Below are positions 11,597 through 19,795 of a stretch of DNA of 64,000 bases, in pieces (position 1 is the first letter of the stretch; every line of letters starts with the position of its first letter). The notes under the pieces were generated by a model. The model searched no databases and had not been told where the DNA came from. It worked only from the letters and a program-made list of their open reading frames with translations. The stretch is from an uncultured Prevotella sp. (lineage in GTDB: Bacteria > Bacteroidota > Bacteroidia > Bacteroidales > Bacteroidaceae): positions 1-64,000 of the forward strand of contig CAMKTS010000009.1 of assembly GCA_946415755.1 (NCBI GenBank). Reading direction: 5' to 3'. The translations under genes were made by a program, and so were the position numbers.

Positions 11597-12253
11597 ATGA
11601 TTCATGTAGTATGTGTACACACGGCAATGGCTCTGGTGGAGCCGTTGACCAAGATTTTCCAGGAGTATCTGCCTGAAGTGAACCTGAACCACATTGCCGA
11701 CTCGTCGCTCATCAGGGAGGTGATAGCCCACAACGAGGTGACGCCTGCCGTGCGCCGACGCCTGCTGTCTTATTATAACGGGGCTGCCGATGCCGGTGCC
11801 GACGTGGTGTTCAACACATGCTCGTCGGTGGGCGACATTGCCGACTACGGCAATCTGTATGCGCGTATCCCCATCTTCCGCATCGACCAGCCTATGGCTG
11901 CCGAGGCGGTGCAGAACTACGACCGCATCGGTGTGATCTCTACGCTGCCCACCACGCTCGATCCTACCTGCCGACTGCTGCAGAACGAGGCAAAAAAGGC
12001 TGGACGGAAGGTGACGCTGGTAGAGGGGCTGGCTGACGGAGCCTTCGCTGCCGGACAGAGTGGCGACGGAGCAACTCACGACAGGCTGATAGCAGAGGCC
12101 GCACAGAGGATTGCCTCGCAGGTGGATATGTTTGTGCTGGCTCAAGGGTCGATGGCTCGCATGGAGCAGCGGCTGTCGGAACTCACCGGAAAGAAAGTGC
12201 TGTCGAGTCCCGTGTTGGGGGTGAAAGGACTGCGTAAGTTCCTCGGGCTATGA
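11597..12253 (+). CDS. Aspartate/glutamate racemase-superfamily enzyme
   Basis: A 218-residue cytosolic protein of the Asp/Glu racemase superfamily, which also includes hydantoin racemases, maleate isomerases and arylmalonate decarboxylases. The first catalytic-site motif FNTCSSVGD (Cys near residue 75) is present. Where racemases usually have a second Cys (as in LGCTEF), this protein reads LAQGSMARM. True two-base racemisation is therefore doubtful; a one-base isomerase or decarboxylase role is possible. Its stop overlaps the start of the MFS gene (ATGA, 4 bp), which points to coupled translation and a shared substrate. With PL11 upstream and sugar-acid genes nearby, an acidic intermediate is a reasonable guess. 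Confidence 0.75.
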   Translation: MIHVVCVHTAMALVEPLTKIFQEYLPEVNLNHIADSSLIREVIAHNEVTPAVRRRLLSYYNGAADAGADVVFNTCSSVGDIADYGNLYARIPIFRIDQPMAAEAVQNYDRIGVISTLPTTLDPTCRLLQNEAKKAGRKVTLVEGLADGAFAAGQSGDGATHDRLIAEAAQRIASQVDMFVLAQGSMARMEQRLSELTGKKVLSSPVLGVKGLRKFLGL

Positions 12254-13251
12254 AGAGAAAGAACATGATACTGGCTATGCTCGTCATACTGGGCATGGTC
12301 ACCTTCCTGGACAGGATCAATATCAGCGTGGCGGGGTCGAGCATCATGCACGACCTCGACCTCTCGCCAGCGCAGTGGGGATGGGTGCAGAGTGCCTTCA
12401 TACTCAGCTACGGACTGATGCAGATTCCCATGGGGGCGATGGGTGACCGCTTCGGACATCGCAAGATCCTGGCGGCCATCGTGCTGTGGTGGTCGCTGTT
12501 TACGGCATTTACAGGTTTGGCGGGAGGACTGATGTCGCTGCTGGTCATCCGCTTTATGTTCGGCATTGGCGAAGCAGGCTCGTCGCCATGCTCTACAGGG
12601 GTTATCAGCCGCTGGTTCGAGAAAGGAGAGGTTGGCAAGGCACAAGGATATGTGTGGGCTGCCAGCCGGATGGGCGGTGCCCTGACACCGTTTGTGGTCA
12701 TCCCTGTCATGATGTGGGTGGGCTGGCGCTCGGCATTCTACCTCTTGGGGGCATTGGGCATCGTGTGGGCCATCGTATGGTGGCTGTATTATAGGAATCC
12801 GGGGGGAGCTGGTGTTTCCGAAATTTCCAGTATTTCCGGAAATTCCGGTGCTTCAGGAGAAGCAGCTCTTTCTTGGCGCAGCCTGTTGCACAGCAGCCAG
12901 TTCTGGCTGTTGTGTGCCATGTACTTCTTCTATGCCTTTGGCTCGTGGTTCTTCTTCTCGTGGTTCCCCACCTTTATGGAACTGGGACGCGGCTTCGACA
13001 AGACAGAGCTGACGTATGCTGTGGCAGTGCCTTTCGTGATGAGTATGATAGGAAATATAGCCGGAGGGTATCTCACCGACCGGCTATCCAAGAAGTATGG
13101 TATCAAGGTGGGGCGCAAGGCACTGGGAAGCACATCGCTCGCGGTGTCATCCGTCTGTATGTTCCTGGCGGCTTTCATTCCGGGAAAGATGGCGGTATTC
13201 GTGTTCCTGTCGCTTCTATGTTGCAAACCAAATAATTGGTTCGTTTTTTAG

Positions 13252-13561
13252 CATTGTTTAATCGTTTATACTCGTTTTTTACCTTTATATACACATTTTA
13301 AATCAAGAAATCCCCTTCCAGACACATTGTTGTTGCGCCTGGATAATTGCATAAGCAACAGGAATGCCGGATCAAACTTCTATCAGATGTAGTGAGCCGT
13401 AGCCACTCATCAGATTACTTCTTCAGATCTTGGAGTATAATGCCACAACCTACGACTAGATGTAGTCTTACAGACTCATCAGGGACAGTGAGTGGTCATT
13501 GTAATATGAGAAGTCTGTCCGACTTAAATTCCCGTTGTTATGCATATTTGTGATGTTACCT
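13252..13561 (-). other. 3' non-coding end of the IS110 element
   Basis: Some 310 bp without a gene. It contains a direct repeat (ACTCATCAG near 13406 and 13476) and short inverted segments around AGTGAGCC/GTAGCCACT. IS1111-type relatives encode their guide (bridge) RNA on this side of the transposase, so an RNA is possible here. I cannot fold it reliably by eye. Confidence 0.35.
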
Positions 13562-14629
13562 TTATGGTAGCGCATATCTTACTTTCGTCTTTAAAACGGC
13601 ATATGCTCTGCAAGCCAGTTTCCTTGCTACTTTGATGATGGCTTTGTGTGGCTTCATGCTCTGACAGCATTTGGAGTAATATGCCGATAGTTCGATGTCT
13701 CTCTGTATGGCAATCCAGCAGGATTCCACGATGAGTGGGCCGAGATGCTTGTTACCCCTGTTTATCTTCTCTCCGCTGACCTTCCTGTCACCAGAGTCAT
13801 GACAGGTAGGAATAAGCCCGAGGATGGCAACAAAACTACGCTCATTTGGAAATCGCATAATATTATTGTCCAGCTCTGTCAGCACTGACATGGATGTTAT
13901 TAAGCCTAGCCCTGGCACAGTGATTAGAAGATTGTAATTCTCCTTGTACCTGTCTGTAGTACTCAAACGACGGATCTCGCGAGTAACCTTAAGGATGGCC
14001 TTCCTGGTATTCTCCACCTGCTCACAGAGCAATATGAGTGACATCTTCTGTTCTGACAGCAGCTCCACTTCCTCACGGAGCCATTTCATGAAGTTTCGTG
14101 ACCAATGGGCGCTGTTCTTCCTGAAACGCTCAGGATACGTCACACCTTGAGTATAGAGGAGGTGTTTCGTCCTGTTCTTCTGACGGGAGAGGTCCATGAT
14201 GAAACGCTGGCGCAGGCGCATCAGGTTCGTATCGTCCATATACCGCTTGTCCTTGATGTAGATGCCTGTCAGTTCGCCACGTTTCAGAGCCCAGGCTATC
14301 TTCTCAGAGTCCACGGCATCCGTCTTCAACGCCTTCTCCTTGCCCGTTGTGGGAATGTCTGCAGCATGGACCACGATGTTCTCAATGCCCTGCTCTGTCA
14401 AGGCATAATGAGCGGAGAAACCGCAGAAGCCGGCCTCGTAGGCCGACTTGAAGTGGGCCTCAGGGAATTTCTTGTTCAGTCTGTCAAAGAGCTCCTTTGC
14501 ATCTGCATGCTGAGCGAATGAATACTTGCAGCCACTTTCCGTGAGCGTTGTCACGTGCCACGTTTTCAGATGTACGTCAATTCCGACGTAAATGTTTTGT
14601 CCTTTGAAGGAAACTTTGTACTTTTGCAT
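13562..14629 (-). CDS. IS110-family transposase (DEDD recombinase)
   Basis: A 355-residue transposase. The N-terminal RuvC-like DEDD domain begins at YVGIDVHLKTWHV (first Asp near residue 18) and continues with KTDAVDSEKIAWAL (about 103). The C-terminal Transposase_20 domain has VPGLGLITSMSVL (about 240) and AILGLIPTCHDSGDRKVSG (about 268), where the family's catalytic serine is expected. IS110 enzymes use a bridge RNA to choose donor and target sites. Length and both domains look intact, so the element may still move. A -7 box on the minus strand (CAAAAATA on plus, 14677-14684) lies about 50 bp upstream. Confidence 0.93.
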   Translation of the reverse strand: MQKYKVSFKGQNIYVGIDVHLKTWHVTTLTESGCKYSFAQHADAKELFDRLNKKFPEAHFKSAYEAGFCGFSAHYALTEQGIENIVVHAADIPTTGKEKALKTDAVDSEKIAWALKRGELTGIYIKDKRYMDDTNLMRLRQRFIMDLSRQKNRTKHLLYTQGVTYPERFRKNSAHWSRNFMKWLREEVELLSEQKMSLILLCEQVENTRKAILKVTREIRRLSTTDRYKENYNLLITVPGLGLITSMSVLTELDNNIMRFPNERSFVAILGLIPTCHDSGDRKVSGEKINRGNKHLGPLIVESCWIAIQRDIELSAYYSKCCQSMKPHKAIIKVARKLACRAYAVLKTKVRYALP

Positions 14630-14699
14630 ACTGGTACGGTTTTAATTGTGAATGTATAATTGTTTGTTAGCACTTGCAAAAATACAAACCAATTATTAT

Positions 14700-14831
14700 C
14701 GTACCAACTTTTTCCTCTGAAAAATCTATGAAAAACACCGAGGGGGTGCCTCGCGGCAGGGGGCTCGCAGCCCCCGAGAGTGTCTGCCTACTCAGTATCT
14801 CATTCCGTTAGCGACTGCAAACATAGTAACT
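14700..14831 (-). ncRNA. Candidate bridge RNA region of the IS110 element
   Basis: Between the element end and the transposase promoter lie strong hairpins: GGGGGCT-CGC-AGCCCCC (14759-14775) and CGAGG-loop-CCTCG (14739-14753). In IS110-group elements such as IS621 the bridge RNA is encoded 5' of the transposase, which is this end. The call rests on position and structure only; guide loops were not matched to the target. Confidence 0.35.
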
Positions 14832-15079
14832 CTGCTTCGGTATTTTCGACCTGATGCTGCCTTCGGCATGGGCGTTATGCATCGACCTCGACAAGCAGCA
14901 TGCCGGAACCCTGAGCGGAGCCATGAATACGGCAGGCAACATTGGCGGTTTCTGCTGCGGCATCTTGTTCGGTGAACTGGTGCAGCAGTCGGGCAACTAT
15001 AACCTGCCGCTCTATATGATCGCGCTGATGCTGATTGTCAGTGCCGTGTTGTTTGCCTTCATCCGTCCGGACAAGCCGG

Positions 15080-15859
15080 TTATCTGACTACCTTCTTGCC
15101 GTTCTGGATGTACAGGCCGCGCTGTGACTTTCCAGCTATCTTCCGTCCGCTGAGGTCGTAGGCCTCGGTAGACTGGTTGGCATCTTCCATCAGCAGCGAC
15201 TTGATGGCTGTAATGTCAGAAGCTGACACGTGCTTGATTTCCAGGCTGGTGGCAGAGCCTGACTGCTGCTCCCAGTTGAAGCCGCAGCGTGTGGGCAGGA
15301 ACGACAGGTCGCCAGTGGTGCGAACAAGGATGCTCTCCAGCGGGGTAACGTTCTGCTTGGCGGGAATGCCATAGAGTCCCTCCTTGGTGCGTGCATCCCA
15401 GCTGCTGCTGAATGCAACCTGGTTGCCTTGTCCGTCGTTCATGCGGATGGTCTTGATCTCAATGCCGGTACTACTGGCATCAGTGTTCTGCGCGCGCAGA
15501 TACTGCGATTTGGGTGAGTTGATGAGGTAGGGAACACCGGCCTCGATGCCTTCGCTGGTGCAGTCGGTGAAATAGAGGCAAAGGATATTGCCCTCCTGAC
15601 GGATGGCTGACAGACGCTCCACGGTGATGCCCTCGGCAGCTTGTTCCAGCTGCGTGGCACTGAGCGACATGGGCAGGCAGAGAGTGTTGTAGCCTGCAAA
15701 CAGGTAGCGGTTGATGCGCACGGCATGCTCCATGTCTGTCACCTGCTCGACTTTCAGCGAAGCATTCTCTGTGTAAAGGTTCTTAACTTGGCTCTGAGCC
15801 TTTGTCTGCTGGCTGCACATCAAGGCAGCAGCGGTCATAACGAGTAACAGATGTTTCAT
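15080..15859 (-). CDS. Secreted protein with sorting-type C-terminal tail
   Basis: A 259-residue exported protein (signal peptide ending near TKA-Q). The body is unassigned and probably beta-rich. The C-terminus AYDLSGRKIAGKSQRGLYIQNGKKVVR-type tail (about 232-259) is the short tail often seen on secreted Prevotella proteins and resembles a type IX sorting or anchoring signal. The same tail occurs in the CE7 esterase and the 53210-54922 protein. Its 3' end overlaps the 3' end of the split MFS gene by 8 bp. A -7 box lies at 15891-15898 (minus). Confidence 0.75.
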   Translation of the reverse strand: MKHLLLVMTAAALMCSQQTKAQSQVKNLYTENASLKVEQVTDMEHAVRINRYLFAGYNTLCLPMSLSATQLEQAAEGITVERLSAIRQEGNILCLYFTDCTSEGIEAGVPYLINSPKSQYLRAQNTDASSTGIEIKTIRMNDGQGNQVAFSSSWDARTKEGLYGIPAKQNVTPLESILVRTTGDLSFLPTRCGFNWEQQSGSATSLEIKHVSASDITAIKSLLMEDANQSTEAYDLSGRKIAGKSQRGLYIQNGKKVVR

Positions 15860-15933
15860 AGTCTTTTGTTTTTAAAGGGTTATTCTTCTGCAAAGATAGT
15901 AATTTTTAAGTAAATAGTGGAGCGTGGAGAGTG

Positions 15934-15962
15934 AAAAAAAACAGCGGTACCGCTGTTTTTTT
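15934..15962. terminator. Bidirectional rho-independent terminator
   Basis: A perfect palindrome, A-tract plus ACAGCGGTACCGCTGT plus T-tract. It ends the minus-strand BKACE-DUF1537 transcript just before the next minus-strand gene. Confidence 0.8.
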
Positions 15963-15969
15963 ACACTTC

Positions 15970-17178
15970 TTAACGACTTAGCTTCAAATAGACCTCTCTG
16001 AGCGACCCTTCGTTGCCCACATTACCGGGGAAGATGATGTAGGGGAAATGGCGCGTCATCACACAAGGAACACTATTGATGACTTGCCCCAGCACACGTG
16101 CCGACTTGATGCCAAGCCCCTTGGTCAGGATGTCGTGCGATGTGATGCCTCCCTTGCCGACCAGGTAGGATGGGGTGTAGGGCAGCTTTCGTACGATGTC
16201 GATGAGAAAGTCGCTGACCTGTTGTCCGAGGTGTTGCCGCTGGTCGGCATCATCGAGCCGGATTTCCTGCCGTGAGGTGTAGATGACGGGTGTCAGGTGA
16301 TGGTCGACAACTTGCTGGATGGTATCAAGGGTCTCAAGCATCAGTGCATCGGCATCGTCCAGGATGCGCTGCACATCGACCTCGATAGCACAGGTGCCTT
16401 CTGCCTGCAGGAGACATTCAAGCTGGGCAGTGGTATTCTTGACGTGAGAACCCACGATAAAACAGCCAGCGACGTCACGCTTTTTCAGGATGCCATTGTC
16501 GAGAAGGGGGATGTCGGAAATACCGCTGATAGCCTTCGGCAATGAGGAACTGCTGCGAATCACCACGTTCTCGGCACTTTCCAAGCTGATGATCTTCTCA
16601 GCGTAGGCATACAACTCGTCATAGCTCTGGGCATTCACAATGTCGTAGTCATTAGGGTTGGCCCCTTTCTCCTTGATATACTCCGTGAGGACGCTGGTAT
16701 GGTAGGCAAACACGTTGTCGCGGGCAAATTCTGTCTCGCTGACGGGGATGAGCCGCTCGCCGTCACGCATATAGTGGATGCCGTCGATGGTCACTCTGCC
16801 AGCCTCGATGAATGCTGGGCAGAAAGGTGTCTTGGGTGACACGGGAAGACCGTACTCGGCAAGCACTTGACGCATGATGTCCGTCTCTAAGGGGAAGTGG
16901 CCGCGCAGGCAACTGTCGCTGCGACTGACGATGATGAGGCGATAGCCATAGTCGGCATTCACCTTGACAACCATCTCCATGGCACTCTTGGTGACTGCCG
17001 CGGCTTCATCGCGCGTCATGGCCCGTGTGTTGGTGAGGATATAGAAGAAGGGTATCTCATCCTCAAAGGCCTCGCGAACATGTTGTTCGTCCCACTGGGT
17101 GATGAGCAGACAGCCGTGAACCGTCTGTATGCCTGTAGGGTCGTCGTCAAGGACGACTAAGCGGTGGCTACTCGCCAT
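15970..17178 (-). CDS. DUF1537 / four-carbon acid sugar kinase family (OtnK-like)
   Basis: A 402-residue kinase of the DUF1537 family, members of which phosphorylate acid sugars such as erythronate, threonate or related 2-oxo acids. The N-terminal substrate domain starts with LDDDPTGIQTVHG (about 9-21) and has SRSDSCLRGHFP (about 88). The C-terminal nucleotide-binding domain has VGKGGITSHD (about 345) and IIFPGNVGNEGSLREVY (about 380). I start at 17178 rather than 17202 because the extra eight codons are encoded by a heptanucleotide spacer repeat. It follows the BKACE gene by 34 bp on the same strand and is followed by a terminator, so the two form an operon for an acidic-sugar breakdown step. 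The substrate cannot be read from the sequence. Confidence 0.85.
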   Translation of the reverse strand: MASSHRLVVLDDDPTGIQTVHGCLLITQWDEQHVREAFEDEIPFFYILTNTRAMTRDEAAAVTKSAMEMVVKVNADYGYRLIIVSRSDSCLRGHFPLETDIMRQVLAEYGLPVSPKTPFCPAFIEAGRVTIDGIHYMRDGERLIPVSETEFARDNVFAYHTSVLTEYIKEKGANPNDYDIVNAQSYDELYAYAEKIISLESAENVVIRSSSSLPKAISGISDIPLLDNGILKKRDVAGCFIVGSHVKNTTAQLECLLQAEGTCAIEVDVQRILDDADALMLETLDTIQQVVDHHLTPVIYTSRQEIRLDDADQRQHLGQQVSDFLIDIVRKLPYTPSYLVGKGGITSHDILTKGLGIKSARVLGQVINSVPCVMTRHFPYIIFPGNVGNEGSLREVYLKLSR

Positions 17179-17185
17179 CGTCTTG

Positions 17186-17220
17186 TATTTCTCATTTCCC
17201 ATTTCTCATTCCTCATTTAG
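17186..17220. repeat. Heptanucleotide repeat in the BKACE-kinase spacer
   Basis: About five 7-bp units (TTTCTCA with variants TTTCCCA and TTCCTCA) fill the spacer between two co-directional genes and cover the stop codon of the upstream one. Confidence 0.7.
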
Positions 17221-18043
17221 AAATGTGTTGCATTTCCCTCGCCTCGTCAGGAGTGGCTGGCTCACAGCCCATCATGCGGATGAGGGCTACCAATTTCTCC
17301 ACCAGTTCGGCATTGGTATGGGCACGCTTTCCGGGAGCATAGTAGAAACTGTCTTCAAATCCTACACGTACTGCCGATGCCCCCATGCCGATGGCACAGG
17401 CCAGTATGGAGAAGTCCTTCATCGAGTCGTGCGTGATGCCCCATGAGGTGCCGGGTTCCATCAGCGAGCAGAGCATGGCCAGATTGCGACCGGTTGCCGA
17501 GAGATTGCTGCTGTTGCCAGGACCTACGCAGAAGTTGTAGTGCAGGGGACGGTGGATGACTCCCTCGTCGGCCAACCGTGTGGCACACTCCACATGGCTC
17601 AGGTCGAAGAGTTCCATCTCAGGGATGGTGTTGGTCTCGTCCAACCGCTTGGCCCAGTAGCGCAGGTCGGGCATAGTATTCACGTACACCGTCTCACCGA
17701 AGTTGACACTACCCATATTGAGTGATGCCACCTCAACTTCAGGAACGTTGAGGCTCACGCAGCGCTCGGCCAGTGAAAGGGATGACAAGCCGCCGGTGGA
17801 ACCCTGTACAATCATATCGGTCTCCTTGCGGATAAGTCCGATGGTTTGCCGAAATACATCCAGCTCAAATGTCGGGTTACCATGCAGGTCTCTGGTGTGA
17901 AGGTGTACCTCACAGGCTCCTGCTTTGTAACAGTTGATGGTGTCTGCTGCAATCTCCTCAGGAGTCAGAGGGTTTTTACACTCTGCGGGAATCTCTTTCC
18001 CTACGTGGCATACTGGTGCCACCGTCACAATAATCTTTCTCAT
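17213..18043 (-). CDS. BKACE family beta-keto acid cleavage enzyme (DUF849)
   Basis: A 276-residue TIM-barrel enzyme of the BKACE family (3-keto-5-aminohexanoate cleavage enzyme-like). These zinc enzymes condense a beta-keto acid with acetyl-CoA and yield acetoacetate plus a new CoA ester. Visible features are VTVAPVCHVG at the N-terminus, the zinc-binding VHLHTRD (about 47), QGSTGG (about 81), MELFDLSH (about 143), CVGPGN (about 170) and AVRVGFEDS (about 233). It pairs with the DUF1537 kinase downstream. BKACE members take many different keto acids, so only a general acid-catabolic role is supported. Confidence 0.88.
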   Translation of the reverse strand: MRKIIVTVAPVCHVGKEIPAECKNPLTPEEIAADTINCYKAGACEVHLHTRDLHGNPTFELDVFRQTIGLIRKETDMIVQGSTGGLSSLSLAERCVSLNVPEVEVASLNMGSVNFGETVYVNTMPDLRYWAKRLDETNTIPEMELFDLSHVECATRLADEGVIHRPLHYNFCVGPGNSSNLSATGRNLAMLCSLMEPGTSWGITHDSMKDFSILACAIGMGASAVRVGFEDSFYYAPGKRAHTNAELVEKLVALIRMMGCEPATPDEAREMQHISK

Positions 18044-18148
18044 CTTCTAATCAGTATGTTCCTTCTATCTTTATGACTCATCAACGGCCGTTTTGTCATC
18101 TGCAATGGTGCTGTGAATACCTAAAAATGATGAAATTCTGCCAAAAGT

Positions 18149-18180
18149 GTTGCGCGTTTGCCCGAAAATGAGTAATTTTG
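18149..18180 (+). promoter_or_regulatory. Promoter of the hemerythrin-LuxR gene
   Basis: GTTG at 18149-18152 and TAATTTTG at 18173-18180 are about 20 bp apart, upstream of the start at 18208. The -7 box overlaps a possible TTG start at 18178 and so excludes it. Confidence 0.55.
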
Positions 18181-18207
18181 CACAATCTATTAGATAAGGT
18201 ACGCGCG

Positions 18208-19167
18208 ATGAAGAATATGAAGATGTATGAGCCTCATGATAAGATGATAACGCTTATCAAGGACAACTATAGTGTGCTACAGGCACTGGGGGCGTTTGGT
18301 ATCAACCTCGGCTTTGGCGACAAGACCGTCAGCGAGACATGTGAGATGAACGGGGTGGATACCTATACGTTCCTGGCAGTGGTGAACTTTACCATCAACG
18401 GCTATGCCAGTTTCGAAGATGACGAGCAAATCAGTGTCACCACATTGCTGCACTATCTGGAGGCCAGTCATACCTACTATCTGGATTTCCAGCTGCCCTT
18501 CATCCGCAGGGAGCTGCAGGAGAGTATCAGCGACAGCGACCAGCTGGGACATCTTATCATGAAATTCTATGATGAGTATGCACAGGAGATTCGCCGACAC
18601 ATGAAGTATGAAGAGAAGACGCTCTTCCCCTATGTGCAGTCACTCATCGACGGGAAGCCTGCCACCGACTACAATATCGAAACCTTCTCGAAGCACCATG
18701 AACAGACCGACAAGAAGCTGCGTGAGCTGAAGCTGATGATTATCAAGTATCTGCCCTCTGATGCCCATCACAACAACAAGCTGACGGCTACGCTCTACGA
18801 CATCTACAACAACGAGGAGTGGCTTCGGCAGCACGCCGAGGTCGAGGACCATATTTTCGTGCCGGCCATCCGTCGTCTGGAACAGCGTGTCATTCAGAGC
18901 GACGTGACGAAAAACATCTCCTCGATGGTGTTCAAGGGTGGTGCTGATATGGGCGATGCCTTGTCTGAGCGCGAGCGGGATGTCATAGTGAGTCTGGTAC
19001 AGGGTATGCAGAATAAGGAGATTGCCGACCATTTGTGCATCTCTGTCAATACCGTGATTACCCACCGGCGAAATATTGCCCGCAAGCTACAGATCCACTC
19101 GCCTGCCGGCTTGACAATTTATGCAATAGTGAACGGGTTGGTAGACATCTCAAGTGTCAAGCTCTGA
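18208..19167 (+). CDS. RIC-like hemerythrin protein fused to a LuxR DNA-binding domain
   Basis: A 319-residue cytosolic regulator with three parts. Residues about 6-60 resemble the ScdA_N/DUF542 domain of RIC (YtfE) proteins (VLQALGAFGINLGFGDKTVSE), but the usual Cys pair is replaced by NLGFGD. Residues about 80-220 form a hemerythrin-like bundle with iron-ligand type motifs SHTYYLDF, RRHMKYEEKTLFP, SKHHEQTD and RQHAEVEDHIFVP. Residues about 245-319 are a LuxR helix-turn-helix (SERERDVIVSLVQG, NKEIADHLCIS, VITHRRNIARKL). A di-iron sensor of oxygen or NO controlling transcription is the simplest reading. It converges with a second LuxR gene 7 bp away whose DNA-binding domain is closely similar, including ALTIYA/GLTIYA and VDI near the end. 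Confidence 0.82.
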   Translation: MKNMKMYEPHDKMITLIKDNYSVLQALGAFGINLGFGDKTVSETCEMNGVDTYTFLAVVNFTINGYASFEDDEQISVTTLLHYLEASHTYYLDFQLPFIRRELQESISDSDQLGHLIMKFYDEYAQEIRRHMKYEEKTLFPYVQSLIDGKPATDYNIETFSKHHEQTDKKLRELKLMIIKYLPSDAHHNNKLTATLYDIYNNEEWLRQHAEVEDHIFVPAIRRLEQRVIQSDVTKNISSMVFKGGADMGDALSERERDVIVSLVQGMQNKEIADHLCISVNTVITHRRNIARKLQIHSPAGLTIYAIVNGLVDISSVKL

Positions 19168-19174
19168 TGCTTAT

Positions 19175-19780
19175 CTATATCCTGTTGATGTCTACATAGC
19201 CGTGCATCACGGCATAGATGGTGAGTGCCGAGACACTCTTCAAGCCCAGTTTCTCCATAATGTTCTTGCGGTGGGTGACCACTGTGGACAGGGCGATGTG
19301 CAACCGCTCGGCAATCTCCTTATTGATCAACCCCTGCGCAATGAGCGACATCACCTCTATCTCGCGGTCAGAGAGTACCTTCTGCTCTACAGGTTGTGGA
19401 AGAGGGGGAAGGTTGCGGCCGTTGCTGTGGCCGTGTTGATGGAGATGAAGCAGTTGACGGATGAGCAGAGGCTCTGGCTGGTTGATGCATAGTGAGTGGA
19501 ATCCTGCCAGTGACGATGTCGTGGCCAAAGAGAGGGAGAGCACGATGGTCTTGCGCTGTCGGTCGCGGAAGAAGTCGCGGTGACTGAGCACGATGTCCAT
19601 TGATACGAAGTAGTGCATATAGTCATCGGGGCGGTTGGCCTCCAGCTCCGCAAACGAGCCGTAGCCATCGACGGCGATAACGGGCATGATGCTTTCCAGC
19701 AACTGCTTCAGCCCGATGACGGCGAGGGTGTTGGCATCAATGATGGCCACTTTCGGTATCCCAGTAGCATGAGTCTTCAT
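19175..19780 (-). CDS. Atypical LuxR-family response regulator
   Basis: A 201-residue regulator. The N-terminal half looks like a receiver domain (KVAIIDANTLAVIGLKQLLE), but the acidic pocket is reduced to one Asp and the phospho-acceptor strand reads HYFVSMDIVLSH with no Asp at the expected strand end, so aspartyl phosphorylation is unlikely. The C-terminal LuxR domain (LSDREIEVMSLIAQG, NKEIAERLHIALSTVVTHRKN) is clearly related to that of the convergent gene. It is the last gene of a long minus-strand run, 15 bp after the RelA/SpoT-domain gene. Control by a partner protein or ligand is inferred. Confidence 0.82.
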   Translation of the reverse strand: MKTHATGIPKVAIIDANTLAVIGLKQLLESIMPVIAVDGYGSFAELEANRPDDYMHYFVSMDIVLSHRDFFRDRQRKTIVLSLSLATTSSLAGFHSLCINQPEPLLIRQLLHLHQHGHSNGRNLPPLPQPVEQKVLSDREIEVMSLIAQGLINKEIAERLHIALSTVVTHRKNIMEKLGLKSVSALTIYAVMHGYVDINRI

Positions 19781-19795
19781 ACGCGCTGCTGTTCT

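Larger units (their letters stand above)
13218..14831 (-). mobile_element. IS110-family insertion sequence, 1,614 bp
   Basis: The boundaries come from rebuilding the interrupted MFS gene: left flank ...GCTTCT, right flank CTGCTTCGG..., joined as SLLCFG. CT occurs at both junctions (13216-13217 and 14830-14831), matching the CT core dinucleotide known for IS110-family elements such as IS621. Subterminal sequence is weakly inverted (CTATGTTGCA on the left; CTATGTTTGC read inward from the right). The element carries one transposase on the minus strand with long non-coding ends, about 344 bp downstream and 202 bp upstream of it. Confidence 0.85.
12250..15087 (+). pseudogene. MFS sugar-acid carrier (ACS type) split by an IS110 element
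   Basis: An MFS carrier of the anion:cation symporter type (ExuT/GudP/DgoT-like), with TM1 motif LDRINISVAG and the loop motif GAMGDRFGHRK. Coding sequence runs 12250-13217, breaks, and resumes at 14832-15087 in the same frame (LCFGIFDLMLPSAWALC through IRPDKPVI). Removing 13218-14831 restores one open frame of about 407 residues, a normal MFS length. As it stands, translation runs into the element and stops at 13251 after about 333 residues, losing the last transmembrane helices, so the product is probably inactive. A Ser/Gly-rich cytoplasmic loop (near 12810-12860) carries small TTTCC repeats. The likely cargo is a hexuronate or aldonate from pectin, inferred from family and neighbours. Confidence 0.88.

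Noticed and set aside
17179..17202. Eight extra N-terminal residues of the DUF1537 kinase
   Set aside because: They are encoded by the heptanucleotide repeat, and the family N-terminus begins after 17178.
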